DNA from: Ilyomonas sp963790435
GTDB taxonomy: Bacteria > Bacteroidota > Bacteroidia > Chitinophagales > Chitinophagaceae
Direction: 5' to 3'
NCBI GenBank assembly: GCA_963790435.1
Contig: CAWBOI010000002.1
Coordinates: 310,001 to 374,000, forward strand
Length of the DNA: 64,000 nt
The notes under the pieces were generated by a model, which was not told the DNA's origin, searched no databases, and saw only the letters and a program-made list of their open reading frames with translations. How positions within the stretch are numbered: the first letter of the stretch is position 1; every line of letters starts with the position of its first letter. A program made the translations under genes and the position numbers. This document shows positions 25,602 to 34,657 of the stretch, in pieces.

Positions 25602-25962
25602 TTGATACCAACTCTGCAATTGATTACCTGGCTTATAAACTTCCAGCCGCCGCCTCTAAAATCATTGATAATGAGATTGTGCAGATGTCAGTGATTACAC
25701 GTATTGAGTTGTTAGCCTGGCCAAACATATCAAAGCAACGGTACAGTTCTGACAAACTTTTATTGATGGTTCAATTGTATATGATTTGGATGAGCCGGTT
25801 ATTCTCGAAACCATCAACATCAGGAAATCATACAAAATAAAACTCCCGGATGCAATCATAGCTGCTACAGCCATTGTGAACAGTCTCACATTGCTTACCC
25901 GTAATTTATCTGACTTCGAAAAGATACCCAATCTGCTTCTTTTAGATCCATACGCAGTCTGA
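25583..25962 (+). CDS. PIN-domain toxin (VapC-like), frameshifted
   Basis: Begins MGKKYLIDTNSAIDYL with the first PIN Asp (LIDTN), and VITRIELLAWP carries the conserved Glu. The frame ends early at 25840, but adding one T in the T run near 25759..25762 rejoins it to a second frame reading IDGSIVYDLDEPVILE, KLPDAIIAATA and LLTRNLSDF, which contains the remaining PIN acidic residues, up to a stop at 25962. About 126 residues then. VapC toxins are RNases that cut tRNA or rRNA. The lost base may be a sequence error or real inactivation. Confidence 0.75.
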
Positions 25963-25992
25963 GACAATGGTTTTATTTATGCAAAAACAAAC

Positions 25993-26071
25993 ATTACCAA
26001 AGAACAAAACTAAGCAGCTTTGCCTGGAAGGATTTCAGGATTTCAGTAAAAAGCAACATGCAAAAAGATAA
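25993..26071 (+). pseudogene. Remnant of a second polX 3' end
   Basis: This stretch aligns with the last ~80 bases of polX. With one base restored it reads TKEQN, then SSF, then LEGFQDFSKKQHAKR and stop, against TKEQNVSSFSLEEFQKFVQKQ... in polX. It is followed at once by a terminator. Together with the intact polX end it brackets the VapBC-like module. Confidence 0.65.
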
Positions 26072-26098
26072 TGTGATTTACTTTTGCAACTCACAACC

Positions 26099-26129
26099 AA
26101 AGCAGCTTCCTCACAAAGCTGCTTTTTTA
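26099..26129 (+). terminator. Rho-independent terminator
   Basis: Stem aaagcagctt with aagctgcttt around a 7-base loop, followed by a T run. It lies after the polX remnant and 14 bases before the next gene, and may be the original polX terminator. Confidence 0.75.
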
Positions 26130-26142
26130 TTTATTATAACCT

Positions 26143-27216
26143 ATGAGCAAACTATTATCACCACTTACCATTAAGAATACAACTCTCAAAAACCGTATTG
26201 TTATTTCGCCTATGTGCCAGTATTCATCGGAAGATGGATTTGCCAGCAACTGGCATTTGGTGCACTTGGGCAGCCGCGCAGTTGGCGGCGCATCTTTAAT
26301 TATGCAGGAAGCAACGGCTGTATCGCCGGAAGGCCGCATTACGTATGGAGATATGGGTTTGTGGAAAGATGAACAAAAACAAAAGCTGCAGGAAATTGTT
26401 TCTTTTATTCATTCGCAAGGCGCGCTGGCAGGTATACAACTGGCTCATGCTGGGCGAAAGGGGAGCATGCAAAAGCCTTGGGATGGCGGGAAACAAATTC
26501 CTTCTAATATCACAAATGGATGGAAGGCTGTATCAGCTATGGCATTGCCTTTTAAGGAGGGTGATGAAACTCCGCTGGCATTGGATAAAACCGGCATACA
26601 AAAAGTGATTGACGACTTTGCTGCGGCTGCCAAACGTGCCATAGAGATTGGATATGACGTGGTAGAAATTCATGCAGCACATGGTTATTTGTTTCATCAG
26701 TTTTACTCGCCGCTAAGTAATCAAAGAGAAGATGAATGGGGCGGCTCGTTTGATAACAGAATTCGCTTGTTAATTGAAGTAACAGATGCAATTAAGAAAG
26801 TGCTGGGCGATGATAAGCTCCTGTTTGTGCGCATCTCTGCAACTGACTGGACGGAAGGCGGCTGGACAATTGAAGACTCGATAAAACTTTGTGCCATTTT
26901 AAAAGAACATGGTGTTGATTTGATTGATACTTCAAGCGGTGGAAATGTGCCAAAAGCAAACATTCCTGTGAAGCCTGGCTACCAGGTTGAATTTGCAGAA
27001 AGAATAAAAAAGGAAGCCGGAATCCTAACCGGCGCAGTGGGTTTGATAACCAGCGCAAAACAAGCCGAAGAGATTATAGAAAACAATTGTGCTGATGTTA
27101 TTTTGTTTGCGCGTGAAAGTTTACGCGATCCTTATTTTGCTTTACACGCAGCGCAAGTATTGGGTGATGAATACTTGTATCCGGTGCAGTATGAAAGAGC
27201 GAAGCCGAGACATTAG
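26143..27216 (+). CDS. NADH:flavin oxidoreductase, old yellow enzyme family (YqjM-like)
   Basis: 357-residue FMN TIM-barrel reductase. MSKLLSPLTIKNTTLKNRIVISPMCQYSSEDG has the YqjM-type Cys near the flavin, QLAHAGRKGS and EIHAAHGYLFHQFYSPLSNQREDEWGG are family signatures, and AVGLITSAKQAEEII with LFARESLRDPYF form the phosphate site. Reduces activated C=C bonds (enones, quinones) with NAD(P)H. Monocistronic. Confidence 0.93.
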   Translation: MSKLLSPLTIKNTTLKNRIVISPMCQYSSEDGFASNWHLVHLGSRAVGGASLIMQEATAVSPEGRITYGDMGLWKDEQKQKLQEIVSFIHSQGALAGIQLAHAGRKGSMQKPWDGGKQIPSNITNGWKAVSAMALPFKEGDETPLALDKTGIQKVIDDFAAAAKRAIEIGYDVVEIHAAHGYLFHQFYSPLSNQREDEWGGSFDNRIRLLIEVTDAIKKVLGDDKLLFVRISATDWTEGGWTIEDSIKLCAILKEHGVDLIDTSSGGNVPKANIPVKPGYQVEFAERIKKEAGILTGAVGLITSAKQAEEIIENNCADVILFARESLRDPYFALHAAQVLGDEYLYPVQYERAKPRH

Positions 27217-27307
27217 CTGAACTTGTTTGTTGGATGGTTCAATTGTTTTCTGAACGTTGAAGAGTGATTCTTCTTTCTTTTTACTTAAAAAAGAAAAATA
27301 ACAAATC

Positions 27308-27369
27308 AAGATTGCAACAGACGATCAATCGGAGTTACAAAAGCCCGGTACATAAAACTGTATTTTGTT
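27308..27369. repeat. Dispersed repeat, copy 1
   Basis: About 60 bases ending cataaaactgtattttgt, closely similar and in the same orientation to 45483..45549 inside the injection-system locus. It lies at the 3' edge of the locus, next to the ATPase stop codon. Confidence 0.65.
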
Positions 27370-28681
27370 TTAACTCATGGTCCTTTCTTCTTTGCGATAC
27401 TCTTTACGAATGCCTTCAATAATATCATTGTAATATACAAATTCGTCCCTGCGCGAAGCGGCTTTCAGCGTTGCGTAATGCACAATGTTTACAATGGCTG
27501 CACCATTCAAATCGTACTTTTCAGCGAGCTCATTCAGGTTTGTTTTTGCCTCTATTTTATAGGTTGATGGCAATGTTTTTTGCCACAGTTTCAATCTATC
27601 TGATGCTTTAGGATTTGGGAAATGAATGATGCTGTGAAAGCGCCGCAAAAATGCATCGTCCATATTGCTTTTGAAGTTGGAAGCGAGGATGAGCAGGCCC
27701 GGATAATCTTCCACGCGCTGCAACAAATACGATACTTCCTGGTTGGCATAACGGTCGTGCGAGCTTTGCACATTGGTGCGTTTGCCAAAGAGGGCATCGG
27801 CTTCATCAAAAAATAGAATCCAGTTTTTGTTTTCGGCTTTGGTAAATACTTTCTCTAAATTTTTTTCGGTTTCGCCAATGTATTTCGATACCATCTGCGA
27901 GATGTCAATGCGATACACTTCTTTGCCAAACTGCTTGCCCAGCAATGCGGCAGTAAGCGTTTTGCCGGTTCCCGATGAACCATAAAACAACACGCGATAA
28001 CCCGGTTTTATTTTTCGTTTCAGTACTTCATCATTTAAAATTGCATTGTTGTGTTGCAGCCAAATGGTGATGTCGTTAATTTGATCTAACGTAAAAACGG
28101 GCAAAACCAAATCGTCCCAATTCATTGGTGTGAGAAGCTGTTTGGCAGGAAAAGCTGAACTGAATTTTGGCGATGTTTCGTTGTTCATTAACAGCTTGTG
28201 AAGCCACTCTTCAGAAAGGAGCAAACGCCCGCTCATTAAAGGCTCGCCTTCTTTTACAGATTCGAGTTCAATGATGTTTTCTTTCATCAATTTGCTTTCG
28301 TTCAATAACAAATTTTGAATGGTGATTCTTCTTTCCAAATTATTTCCTGCAATGATGAATTGCGCCGTTTCGCCGGTAGGTAATAAGCCGCGATGATTGC
28401 TGCCTCTTACGCCGCCAAACTGCGGAAAATCGCCGCCTTGCGGCAAAGCTTGCTGGATAATAGATTCATAAAAATCGGGCTGCAAATGCGGCAGTAAAGC
28501 GATGAGTAAGATTGCTTTTTCATCATCGCTGAGCCGTAAATTTCGGGCAAAACCAAAAGTAGAAATTGTTGCTCTGTATCTCCGGGCTTACTTCATTTTT
28601 AAAGTGCTGTTGTGCCCTTTGCAAAATGAGATTGCGAAGCGTAAGAATATCGTTTGGCAGATTTTGTAAAGATTCATTCAT
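27370..28681 (-). CDS. eCIS AAA+ ATPase (Afp15-like), frameshifted near N-terminus
   Basis: AAA+ protein at the end of the injection-system locus. Walker A YGSSGTGKTLTAALLG, Walker B WILFFDEADALFG, sensor region LLILASNFKSNMDDAFLRRF. Afp15/PVC15-type ATPases are associated with assembly of contractile injection particles. The long frame starts at 28485, but the natural start appears to be the ATG at 28681 (MNESLQNLPNDILTLRN); one extra base near 28565 shifts frame within NNSTFGFARNLRLSDDEKA. Restored length is ~436 residues. It is the last gene, behind the two DUF4157 genes, at 3' edge repeats. Confidence 0.85.
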
Positions 28682-28727
28682 GCAAGGCAACTTTTGTTTT
28701 TACCCGATTATTTATGCAATATTTTAT

Positions 28728-29615
28728 TCAATACATCCAACATCTGATGCGGTTAAATTTTACCCCGTTATTATCTGCCGAATAATCATAACCACAGGCT
28801 TTGGCATCGCCGTTGATGGCCGCTTTTACCACTACTTTCTTTGTGCCTGTATTCCATATTACCGTTATCATCGTGCCTCCCTTTGTAGTTACGGTACACT
28901 CTCTTCCTTCAGCTGATGTGGCGGAACATTGGATGCTTGTTATTGAGTCAAACAAAACATTCCTATCAACATGTAAATAGTTCTCTGCTGCCACTTTGCT
29001 GAACGATTCCATATCGTTTTCCCACCCATGCACCGCAGTTGGGTTGTCTTTGTTTTCATCCTTTTTTTGAATGGAATTTGCGGGGCTTTGCTGCATCACA
29101 TGCGTTAATTCATGCGCCATTAATTTCTTTCCATCGTTGGTGTTGGGCTGATATTGGTTTTGTGCAAAAACAATATTGTTGCCATTCGTGTAAGCCTTTG
29201 CCTGTAAGCGTTTGGCTGAATCGTTTGCTGCTTTATCGGTGTGAATTTTTACGTTGCTGAAATCGAAATTCATCCCCCTTTCAAAAAAGCTTTTTTCATT
29301 TTGCGGCAATGAAGTTCCGCCGGAAAGATTTTGCAAATATTGCTGTGTGGATGCATTGTTATTGCTGTTTTCTTTTTCACAGTCCGCAGATTTTTTTTGA
29401 ATGAAGGAAGAAGAAGGTTTAAAGAAAGAGGTTTGGTTTTGTTGCATTACTTTATCAGCCATTGCATCGGCCTCCTGTTCGTACACATCGTTTGGTTGAT
29501 TGATGGTAAGCTTGGGTTGAAGAGCCGGGTTGAAAAAGCTTCCATTGCTGCAAGTTTGTGTCCGTTTATGAGGGGATGATGTAAAAGATGTTTTTCGCAT
29601 ACAAATGTTTTTCAA
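28728..29615 (-). CDS. DUF4157 protein with unknown C-terminal domain, candidate eCIS cargo
   Basis: 295 residues. Residues ~33-57 (QPKLTINQPNDVYEQEADAM) repeat the N-terminal signature of the neighbouring 793-residue protein. The DUF4157 metallopeptidase-like core ends in AHELTHVMQQ (HELTH at 168-172). The last ~110 residues match nothing I know and include four Cys (230, 240, 274, 292) in a beta-rich stretch. DUF4157 proteins are frequent eCIS-associated cargo, and the variable C-terminus would be the effector part. It lies between the larger DUF4157 gene and the ATPase gene (9-base gap to the former). Cargo role is inferred. Confidence 0.72.
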   Translation of the reverse strand: MKNICMRKTSFTSSPHKRTQTCSNGSFFNPALQPKLTINQPNDVYEQEADAMADKVMQQNQTSFFKPSSSFIQKKSADCEKENSNNNASTQQYLQNLSGGTSLPQNEKSFFERGMNFDFSNVKIHTDKAANDSAKRLQAKAYTNGNNIVFAQNQYQPNTNDGKKLMAHELTHVMQQSPANSIQKKDENKDNPTAVHGWENDMESFSKVAAENYLHVDRNVLFDSITSIQCSATSAEGRECTVTTKGGTMITVIWNTGTKKVVVKAAINGDAKACGYDYSADNNGVKFNRIRCWMY

Positions 29616-29624
29616 GGTTGAAAA

Positions 29625-31979
29625 TTATTGAAGATAGCTTCTCATGATTTTTATTTTCTTATGCGCTTGTAATACAATTTCCGATTCACCTTGTGGCGCT
29701 AAATTTAAATCATCATCATTGCTCGTTACGATGGTTATAAAATCATCGTTTGTAGGCTCAACTACCGTAACATGAACTGTGCTGCTATACGTTTCACTTT
29801 TACCGGGTACGTTAAACAGGATAGTCATATCAAACTCGTGCCCAACTTTCGCATTTGGGTTAATGCCTTCTATGGAAGAAGGCATCGAATGTGAAGGATG
29901 TGTTTTCGCTTTTGTTGGTGTAACAGGCACCAGTTTGGAGTTACCTCCGCTGCCGCCATTGCCCGGCGCTTTTGGTACAGACGGAGTAGTTGGCGTAACC
30001 GGAACTTTTGGCTCTGGCGGCCTGATAATCTCTCCTTGTATGCGCCATGTTTTTTTGTATTGCTCCATTGGTGTGCGTGTGCCAACCTGTGCACAGTTGT
30101 CAACCGGCATTCCTTCAAACTCCAAAAACCAGGTTCTTCTTACTTCATCGTGTTGGGCAATTCCAATTCCAATCCCGGGCTGATCCATACCTATATAACT
30201 ACAACCATCTTTTTGACCGGGGAAAAATTTATCAACGAAAAAGGAACGGGAGTTATTTGTCAACCTTCCCGCATGTGAACGATGACCATATTCCGAATCG
30301 GCTGTTCCATCACCATCTTCATGAAAAGTATTTTCCTCTAATTCAATTCCCGGTGTTAGTTTTTTTCTGATTCTTTCTATCCTTCCGTCTCTGTATTCTA
30401 TCTCAAAAAAGCCTCTTACGTTTTGCAGATATTCTCCGCATTCGCAGTAGCAACCATTGTCTTTATCATCTTTAAAATCAATCAGCATCCAGAAAGATTC
30501 TTTCAAAAGCAGGAAGGGCCAATTCTCATGCAATGGTAAATTACCTTCCGGTAAATCTACTTTTTCAGGGCAAGCTCTTTTTTTCTTTTCATCTTCAGTT
30601 TTTATACAATCTTCATAAAAGTCATAACAGGCATCGGGATTGGCGCCTTCATCGCATTCAATGAATAGTTTCACACAATGCGGAATAGGGAACCAGGGCC
30701 ATATCCAGGGAATATCAATGCACGACCATGGCCACGGACAATCTTCAGTTTTCTTTTTTTCTTTACTGATCCATTCCTCTCTTTCGATTTTGATGGGCGC
30801 TTTGTAAACATACGGCGGCGGTAGTATCAAACCTGTTGGATTTGGTTTTGTTTGAATAGAAGGATGCGTGATAACAATATCAACCCTTCGGTTGCGCGTT
30901 CTGCCTGAAACAATTTCATTGGTTTCTACCGGCATGTATTGTCCTTCACCTTCAATGGCATATTTTCTTCCGGTAACGTCTGCCAAATAATTTCTTACAA
31001 TTTTGGCTCGATTCACAGAAAGAGGATTGTTGATAATAGGTCCGCCCGTAGAATCAGTATTGCCCATAATCAAAACAGATAAAGAATTATCTTTCGCAGA
31101 CGCCAGCATGTTACCAATTTTTTTCAATGCAGTTTTATGTTCGGCTTTTAACGCATATCGGTTGATGGCAAAGTTGTAAACACTAATGCCGAAAGGTTGT
31201 TCCAACACTTCAAACGCGCCGGGCGAATCAATGGATTGCTCTATTTCCTGGTAGCGCGTTAAAGCAGGGCCTTCTTCATCCGGCTTCCTGTTCACCTTGT
31301 TGTTGAGCGATAAAGATGCGCCTTGCTGAACAACATGCGTTAACTCATGTGCTAATAACTTTTTGCCCCCATCTGTGTGGGGCTGATATTGATTGGCACC
31401 AAATACTACATGCTTTCCTTGCGTATAAGCCAGCGCATTGATTTCGGCTGATGATTGATGCGCTAAAGAATCGTTGTGAATTTGTACATCTTTAAAATCA
31501 TAACCAAAACGGCTTTCCATAAACGATTTTGTTCCGCTATCTAATGATTGACCCTTTGTTTGCAAAGCCTGATATACAGCGCTGGTAGCCTGCGGAACAG
31601 AACCCGAGCTTTTTCTTTGCATCTGCCTATCTTCTTCTTCACAAGCCGCACATTTTTTTTGAATGAGGGAGTGATTGAACGCTTTTCTTTGCAGGAGCGA
31701 ATCCTCATCTTCTAAGTTTTGTTTTCGCTGCAATTTCTCTTCTTCCTCACACTCTTTACACTTTCGTTGTACCGTTGAAATAAGGGGTTTAAAAAAGGTT
31801 TGTTTTTGCCCCTTTTTTTCGGGCATCCGCATCACTTTATCAGCTACGGCATCTGCTTCCTGTTCATACGCATCATTCGGTTGGTTAATGGAAAACTTGG
31901 GTTGAAAAAAAGGCGTACCTTTTTCTTTCCGTGCAACGGAAGAAGTAGCTCCTTGTTTTGTTTGAAGTGCAGAGTTCAT
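29625..31979 (-). CDS. DUF4157 - OmpA-like fusion protein, candidate eCIS cargo
   Basis: 784 residues from MNSALQTKQG (an ATG at 32006 inside the previous gene is the alternative). Order: QPKFSINQPNDAYEQEADAV signature (~26-50); two CxxC pairs (Cys74/77 and Cys110/113) in Glu-rich linkers; DUF4157 core with HELTH at 211-215; an OmpA C-terminal-like domain (~265-380: NTDSTGG, NRAKIVRNYLADV, GRTRNRRVDIVI); a Trp/Pro/Cys-rich segment; and a C-terminal beta-rich half of unknown type with a Pro-rich linker (~670). OmpA-like domains usually bind peptidoglycan. Placement between tape measure and ATPase suggests cargo or lumen protein; this is inference. Confidence 0.7.
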   Translation of the reverse strand: MNSALQTKQGATSSVARKEKGTPFFQPKFSINQPNDAYEQEADAVADKVMRMPEKKGQKQTFFKPLISTVQRKCKECEEEEKLQRKQNLEDEDSLLQRKAFNHSLIQKKCAACEEEDRQMQRKSSGSVPQATSAVYQALQTKGQSLDSGTKSFMESRFGYDFKDVQIHNDSLAHQSSAEINALAYTQGKHVVFGANQYQPHTDGGKKLLAHELTHVVQQGASLSLNNKVNRKPDEEGPALTRYQEIEQSIDSPGAFEVLEQPFGISVYNFAINRYALKAEHKTALKKIGNMLASAKDNSLSVLIMGNTDSTGGPIINNPLSVNRAKIVRNYLADVTGRKYAIEGEGQYMPVETNEIVSGRTRNRRVDIVITHPSIQTKPNPTGLILPPPYVYKAPIKIEREEWISKEKKKTEDCPWPWSCIDIPWIWPWFPIPHCVKLFIECDEGANPDACYDFYEDCIKTEDEKKKRACPEKVDLPEGNLPLHENWPFLLLKESFWMLIDFKDDKDNGCYCECGEYLQNVRGFFEIEYRDGRIERIRKKLTPGIELEENTFHEDGDGTADSEYGHRSHAGRLTNNSRSFFVDKFFPGQKDGCSYIGMDQPGIGIGIAQHDEVRRTWFLEFEGMPVDNCAQVGTRTPMEQYKKTWRIQGEIIRPPEPKVPVTPTTPSVPKAPGNGGSGGNSKLVPVTPTKAKTHPSHSMPSSIEGINPNAKVGHEFDMTILFNVPGKSETYSSTVHVTVVEPTNDDFITIVTSNDDDLNLAPQGESEIVLQAHKKIKIMRSYLQ

Positions 31980-31989
31980 AATGCTTTCT

Positions 31990-33279
31990 TTATCGCCAGT
32001 CAACACTTATCGTATCGTTCATCCATGGCAATTTGATGGTCGAAAATCCCCAGGGAAGTTTATCCAATAAAACATCAATTGTCTTTTGTTCTACTGTTAG
32101 CAACCAGCCGTTTTGTTTTGGCTCTAATTTGCCTTCACGTTGCAAGAACGATTGCCGCAACCCTTTAACCGAAGTATTTTTTAATGGCGGCCAATAACGA
32201 ATTACTGATTGCAATACAGCTTCTGATTCTTTCCTTTCTTCATCGGTTAATTCGATTGTATTTGGCAGTGTTTCGTTCAAAGGCAAACCACACAAAACCT
32301 TTATCAGCACTGCATTCCACTCTTCTAAGGCTGTTTCGCCGGTTGCGAGATAATGCAGCAACAACACTGCACGTTGACAAGCTTCTACAGAAACAAATCC
32401 ATTTTTTTTTATTAAATTCAATTCAGTAAAAAACGATTCTAAAAATGGATGCAGCAACACGATACCGCAGTTGCTTACATATTGCGCTTCGCTGTTCTTG
32501 TCATCGCTCAATTTTTCAATCGCTCCTTTTGCAATTGACTGTTGTGCAACTATTTTTTTTACGTGTTCCTCAATTGCTTCTTCTGTTTGTTTTTGATGCA
32601 AAAAGTAGAGCAAGCTATTCAGCGAGATTTTATTTCTACTCTCACTTTCATTTTTGCTTGAGGAAGTATGAAATAAACTTTGCAAGTCGTAGTAAATCGC
32701 ATCCCACTTGTCAGGTTCTATATTCGATGAATTAAGTAAAATCATTTTTAAAAAACGGTCTGAAAACTGGTAAGCAAGCCGCTGAACAATGATGGGTTGT
32801 TGCTCGCTTTTCTCTTTTATCCAGTCAATTAATTTTATCCAATGTTGCTTACCAAAGCCTTGCTCTATCTGCTTTTCCCAATCTTCACTTTTTTTTATTG
32901 TATCAAACCAGGGCAATGTTCCCTGTTGCAAAAAATGGAGCAAAGAGTGGAGCAGCGATTGTTGTTTATGAATGATAACAACACCATTTTCATCATTCTT
33001 TGTTTCGATTTTGGCACCAATGGCTTCCTTTATTTTTTCTTTTGCTTTTTCTGTAAATGATTGTTTAAAATCTTCTCTTCGCAACGTGCCTATGTCAATT
33101 TGCAACGAATCAATTCTCACAATCTCATCTTCATCAGCCAATTCATCAAACACCGTTTCCAATAAGCGGGGAAGTTCATTTTTACAAGCTTCACTTACTT
33201 CATCGGCAACAGTTTGCATAAGTGCATCATAGTTTGTTTTTACAACAATTTTTTGTTTATGTATGATGTGGTTTTGCAT
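31990..33279 (-). CDS. Contractile injection system tape measure protein (Afp14-like)
   Basis: 429 residues. The N-terminus MQNHIIHKQKIVVKTNYDALMQTV followed by LLETVFDELADEDEIVRIDSLQIDIG is the recognised start of the CIS tape-measure family, which sets sheath/tube length. The rest is helical, including GIVLLHPFLESFFTELNL, ERKESEAVLQSVIRYWPPLKNTSV and a C-terminal WLLTVEQKTIDVLLDKLPWGFSTIKLPWM, the family's typical ending. The start codon lies within a tandem 20-base duplication. Precedes the cargo-like genes. Confidence 0.85.
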   Translation of the reverse strand: MQNHIIHKQKIVVKTNYDALMQTVADEVSEACKNELPRLLETVFDELADEDEIVRIDSLQIDIGTLRREDFKQSFTEKAKEKIKEAIGAKIETKNDENGVVIIHKQQSLLHSLLHFLQQGTLPWFDTIKKSEDWEKQIEQGFGKQHWIKLIDWIKEKSEQQPIIVQRLAYQFSDRFLKMILLNSSNIEPDKWDAIYYDLQSLFHTSSSKNESESRNKISLNSLLYFLHQKQTEEAIEEHVKKIVAQQSIAKGAIEKLSDDKNSEAQYVSNCGIVLLHPFLESFFTELNLIKKNGFVSVEACQRAVLLLHYLATGETALEEWNAVLIKVLCGLPLNETLPNTIELTDEERKESEAVLQSVIRYWPPLKNTSVKGLRQSFLQREGKLEPKQNGWLLTVEQKTIDVLLDKLPWGFSTIKLPWMNDTISVDWR

Positions 33280-33301
33280 TATATGATGTGGTTTTGCATT
33301 A
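33262..33301. repeat. Perfect tandem duplication of a 20-base start region
   Basis: Two identical 20-base units (33262..33281, 33282..33301) carry the tape-measure ATG. The upstream copy creates a six-codon frame MQNHII whose TAA overlaps the real ATG as TAATG. Confidence 0.85.
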
Positions 33302-33395
33302 TAAATGTTGTTTGAACAAAAAAGAATAAAACATTCCTTCGTGTAACTTCTTTTCTTTCATTCTTTTTGGTTCTACATTCTTAAAACAAAGTTTG

Positions 33396-34646
33396 TTACT
33401 GTGCACAAACATTATCAATTAAAAGTCCTTGTCCGCCAATTTTAAAAGTGGTTACCGAACCCGCAAGCGTAAGCGTTCCTATCGTATCGTTCGTCATTTT
33501 TACAGCTACTTGCACGTTGCCAATTTGTGCAGGCACTTGCGTAAGTGGACCAATAAACGGATCACTGTTGTTTACTGATAAATTTTGATTTCCGCCTTGC
33601 ATTGAAAACTGAATGGTTATTTGTGTTGGCCGAATGGAACTGTTGCTATAATCAAATTCCATATCAACATTGTTCATTTGCAAACATTGACCAGAACCAA
33701 AACCCTGCGGTGCGGTAACAACAACTGCGTCTCCAAACGTACTGTCTTGCGGAAACAAAAACTGCCACACTTTCGCTACAATTTTTTCGGGTGTTGTAAA
33801 CGCAATATCACCTTCTTTTTGCCCTGCCTGTACACCAAATTCAGTGTTCAGTTCAAACGATTCAAAGTCAATGCACACGCCGGTTTGAAAGGTTTGCGTT
33901 TTGGTATCGCTGGCGGTTACATTGTTTCTTGTGTATGATGTGGTCAACTGAATGTTGAAGGTTGAAGACTGTGTTTTGTTCTTCAAATCCTGAATAGAAA
34001 TGGCAGCCGGAGCTTTTGTATTCTCGAAAATGTTTTGTATGCCGTTCACTGTCCATGAATAAGCATCAGCATTCACATCCGATGGTTGCACTTGCAGCGA
34101 TGGGGCACCTGCTGCATCCATTACTTTGTTGATGACGAATGTTGCATCCGGCTTAATAATAGTAATGCTGAGCGGGATGTTTTGATACGTCAGAGTTGCC
34201 GTTACTGTTGCGGTCAGATTGGGCATCGCAGGCTGCAAAAACAAAGTGTTGTTGCCATCGGTAAGCAAGTGCAAATTGCCTGTGTTGGTAATAACATTTG
34301 AAGTAAATGGATCCTCCGCAGCGTTGGTATTGGTTACAGGTGGCGTTGTTGTAAATGGATAATTGTGAGTATCAGTAAATACATACTCGTTGCTTGCAAT
34401 GCTGAACACCGGCGTGGTTTGTTGCGATGGTAAAATATAAGCCACCGGCGGACAATCGGAGCAACATAAATACGGCACATAAAAATCAGCAATTACAACA
34501 TTATCAGCAACAGCATACTGGCTGCTCACCAATTGCAGGCTGGCCTGGTTTAAAAAGCCAAGAATCGCTTGCCGGTTTTCCGCTGTTAAGTTAGCAGAAC
34601 TATTGGCGAAATTTTTAATCAGATTCAATGTGCTTTGATCGAGCAA
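33396..34646 (-). CDS. Large unknown eCIS protein, C-terminal segment
   Basis: Fourth segment of one ~1400-residue gene running 37599 to 33396. The frame is open upstream to about 34780, reading TINQPTSGSTITGIATQNPVLTQQPVNTV before the apparent Met, and joins the previous segment if one A is added near 34770. It contains two PKD/Ig-like beta stretches (TLTYQNIPLSITIIKPDATF, AYSWTVNGIQNIF) and a terminal jelly-roll-like domain (CIDFESFELNTEFGVQAGQ...ITIQFSMQGGN...LLIDNVCAQ). Such domains suit a surface-exposed or receptor-binding role, but no family is recognised. Confidence 0.6.
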   Translation of the reverse strand: MLDQSTLNLIKNFANSSANLTAENRQAILGFLNQASLQLVSSQYAVADNVVIADFYVPYLCCSDCPPVAYILPSQQTTPVFSIASNEYVFTDTHNYPFTTTPPVTNTNAAEDPFTSNVITNTGNLHLLTDGNNTLFLQPAMPNLTATVTATLTYQNIPLSITIIKPDATFVINKVMDAAGAPSLQVQPSDVNADAYSWTVNGIQNIFENTKAPAAISIQDLKNKTQSSTFNIQLTTSYTRNNVTASDTKTQTFQTGVCIDFESFELNTEFGVQAGQKEGDIAFTTPEKIVAKVWQFLFPQDSTFGDAVVVTAPQGFGSGQCLQMNNVDMEFDYSNSSIRPTQITIQFSMQGGNQNLSVNNSDPFIGPLTQVPAQIGNVQVAVKMTNDTIGTLTLAGSVTTFKIGGQGLLIDNVCAQ

Positions 34647-34657
34647 ACTTGTGTTGG

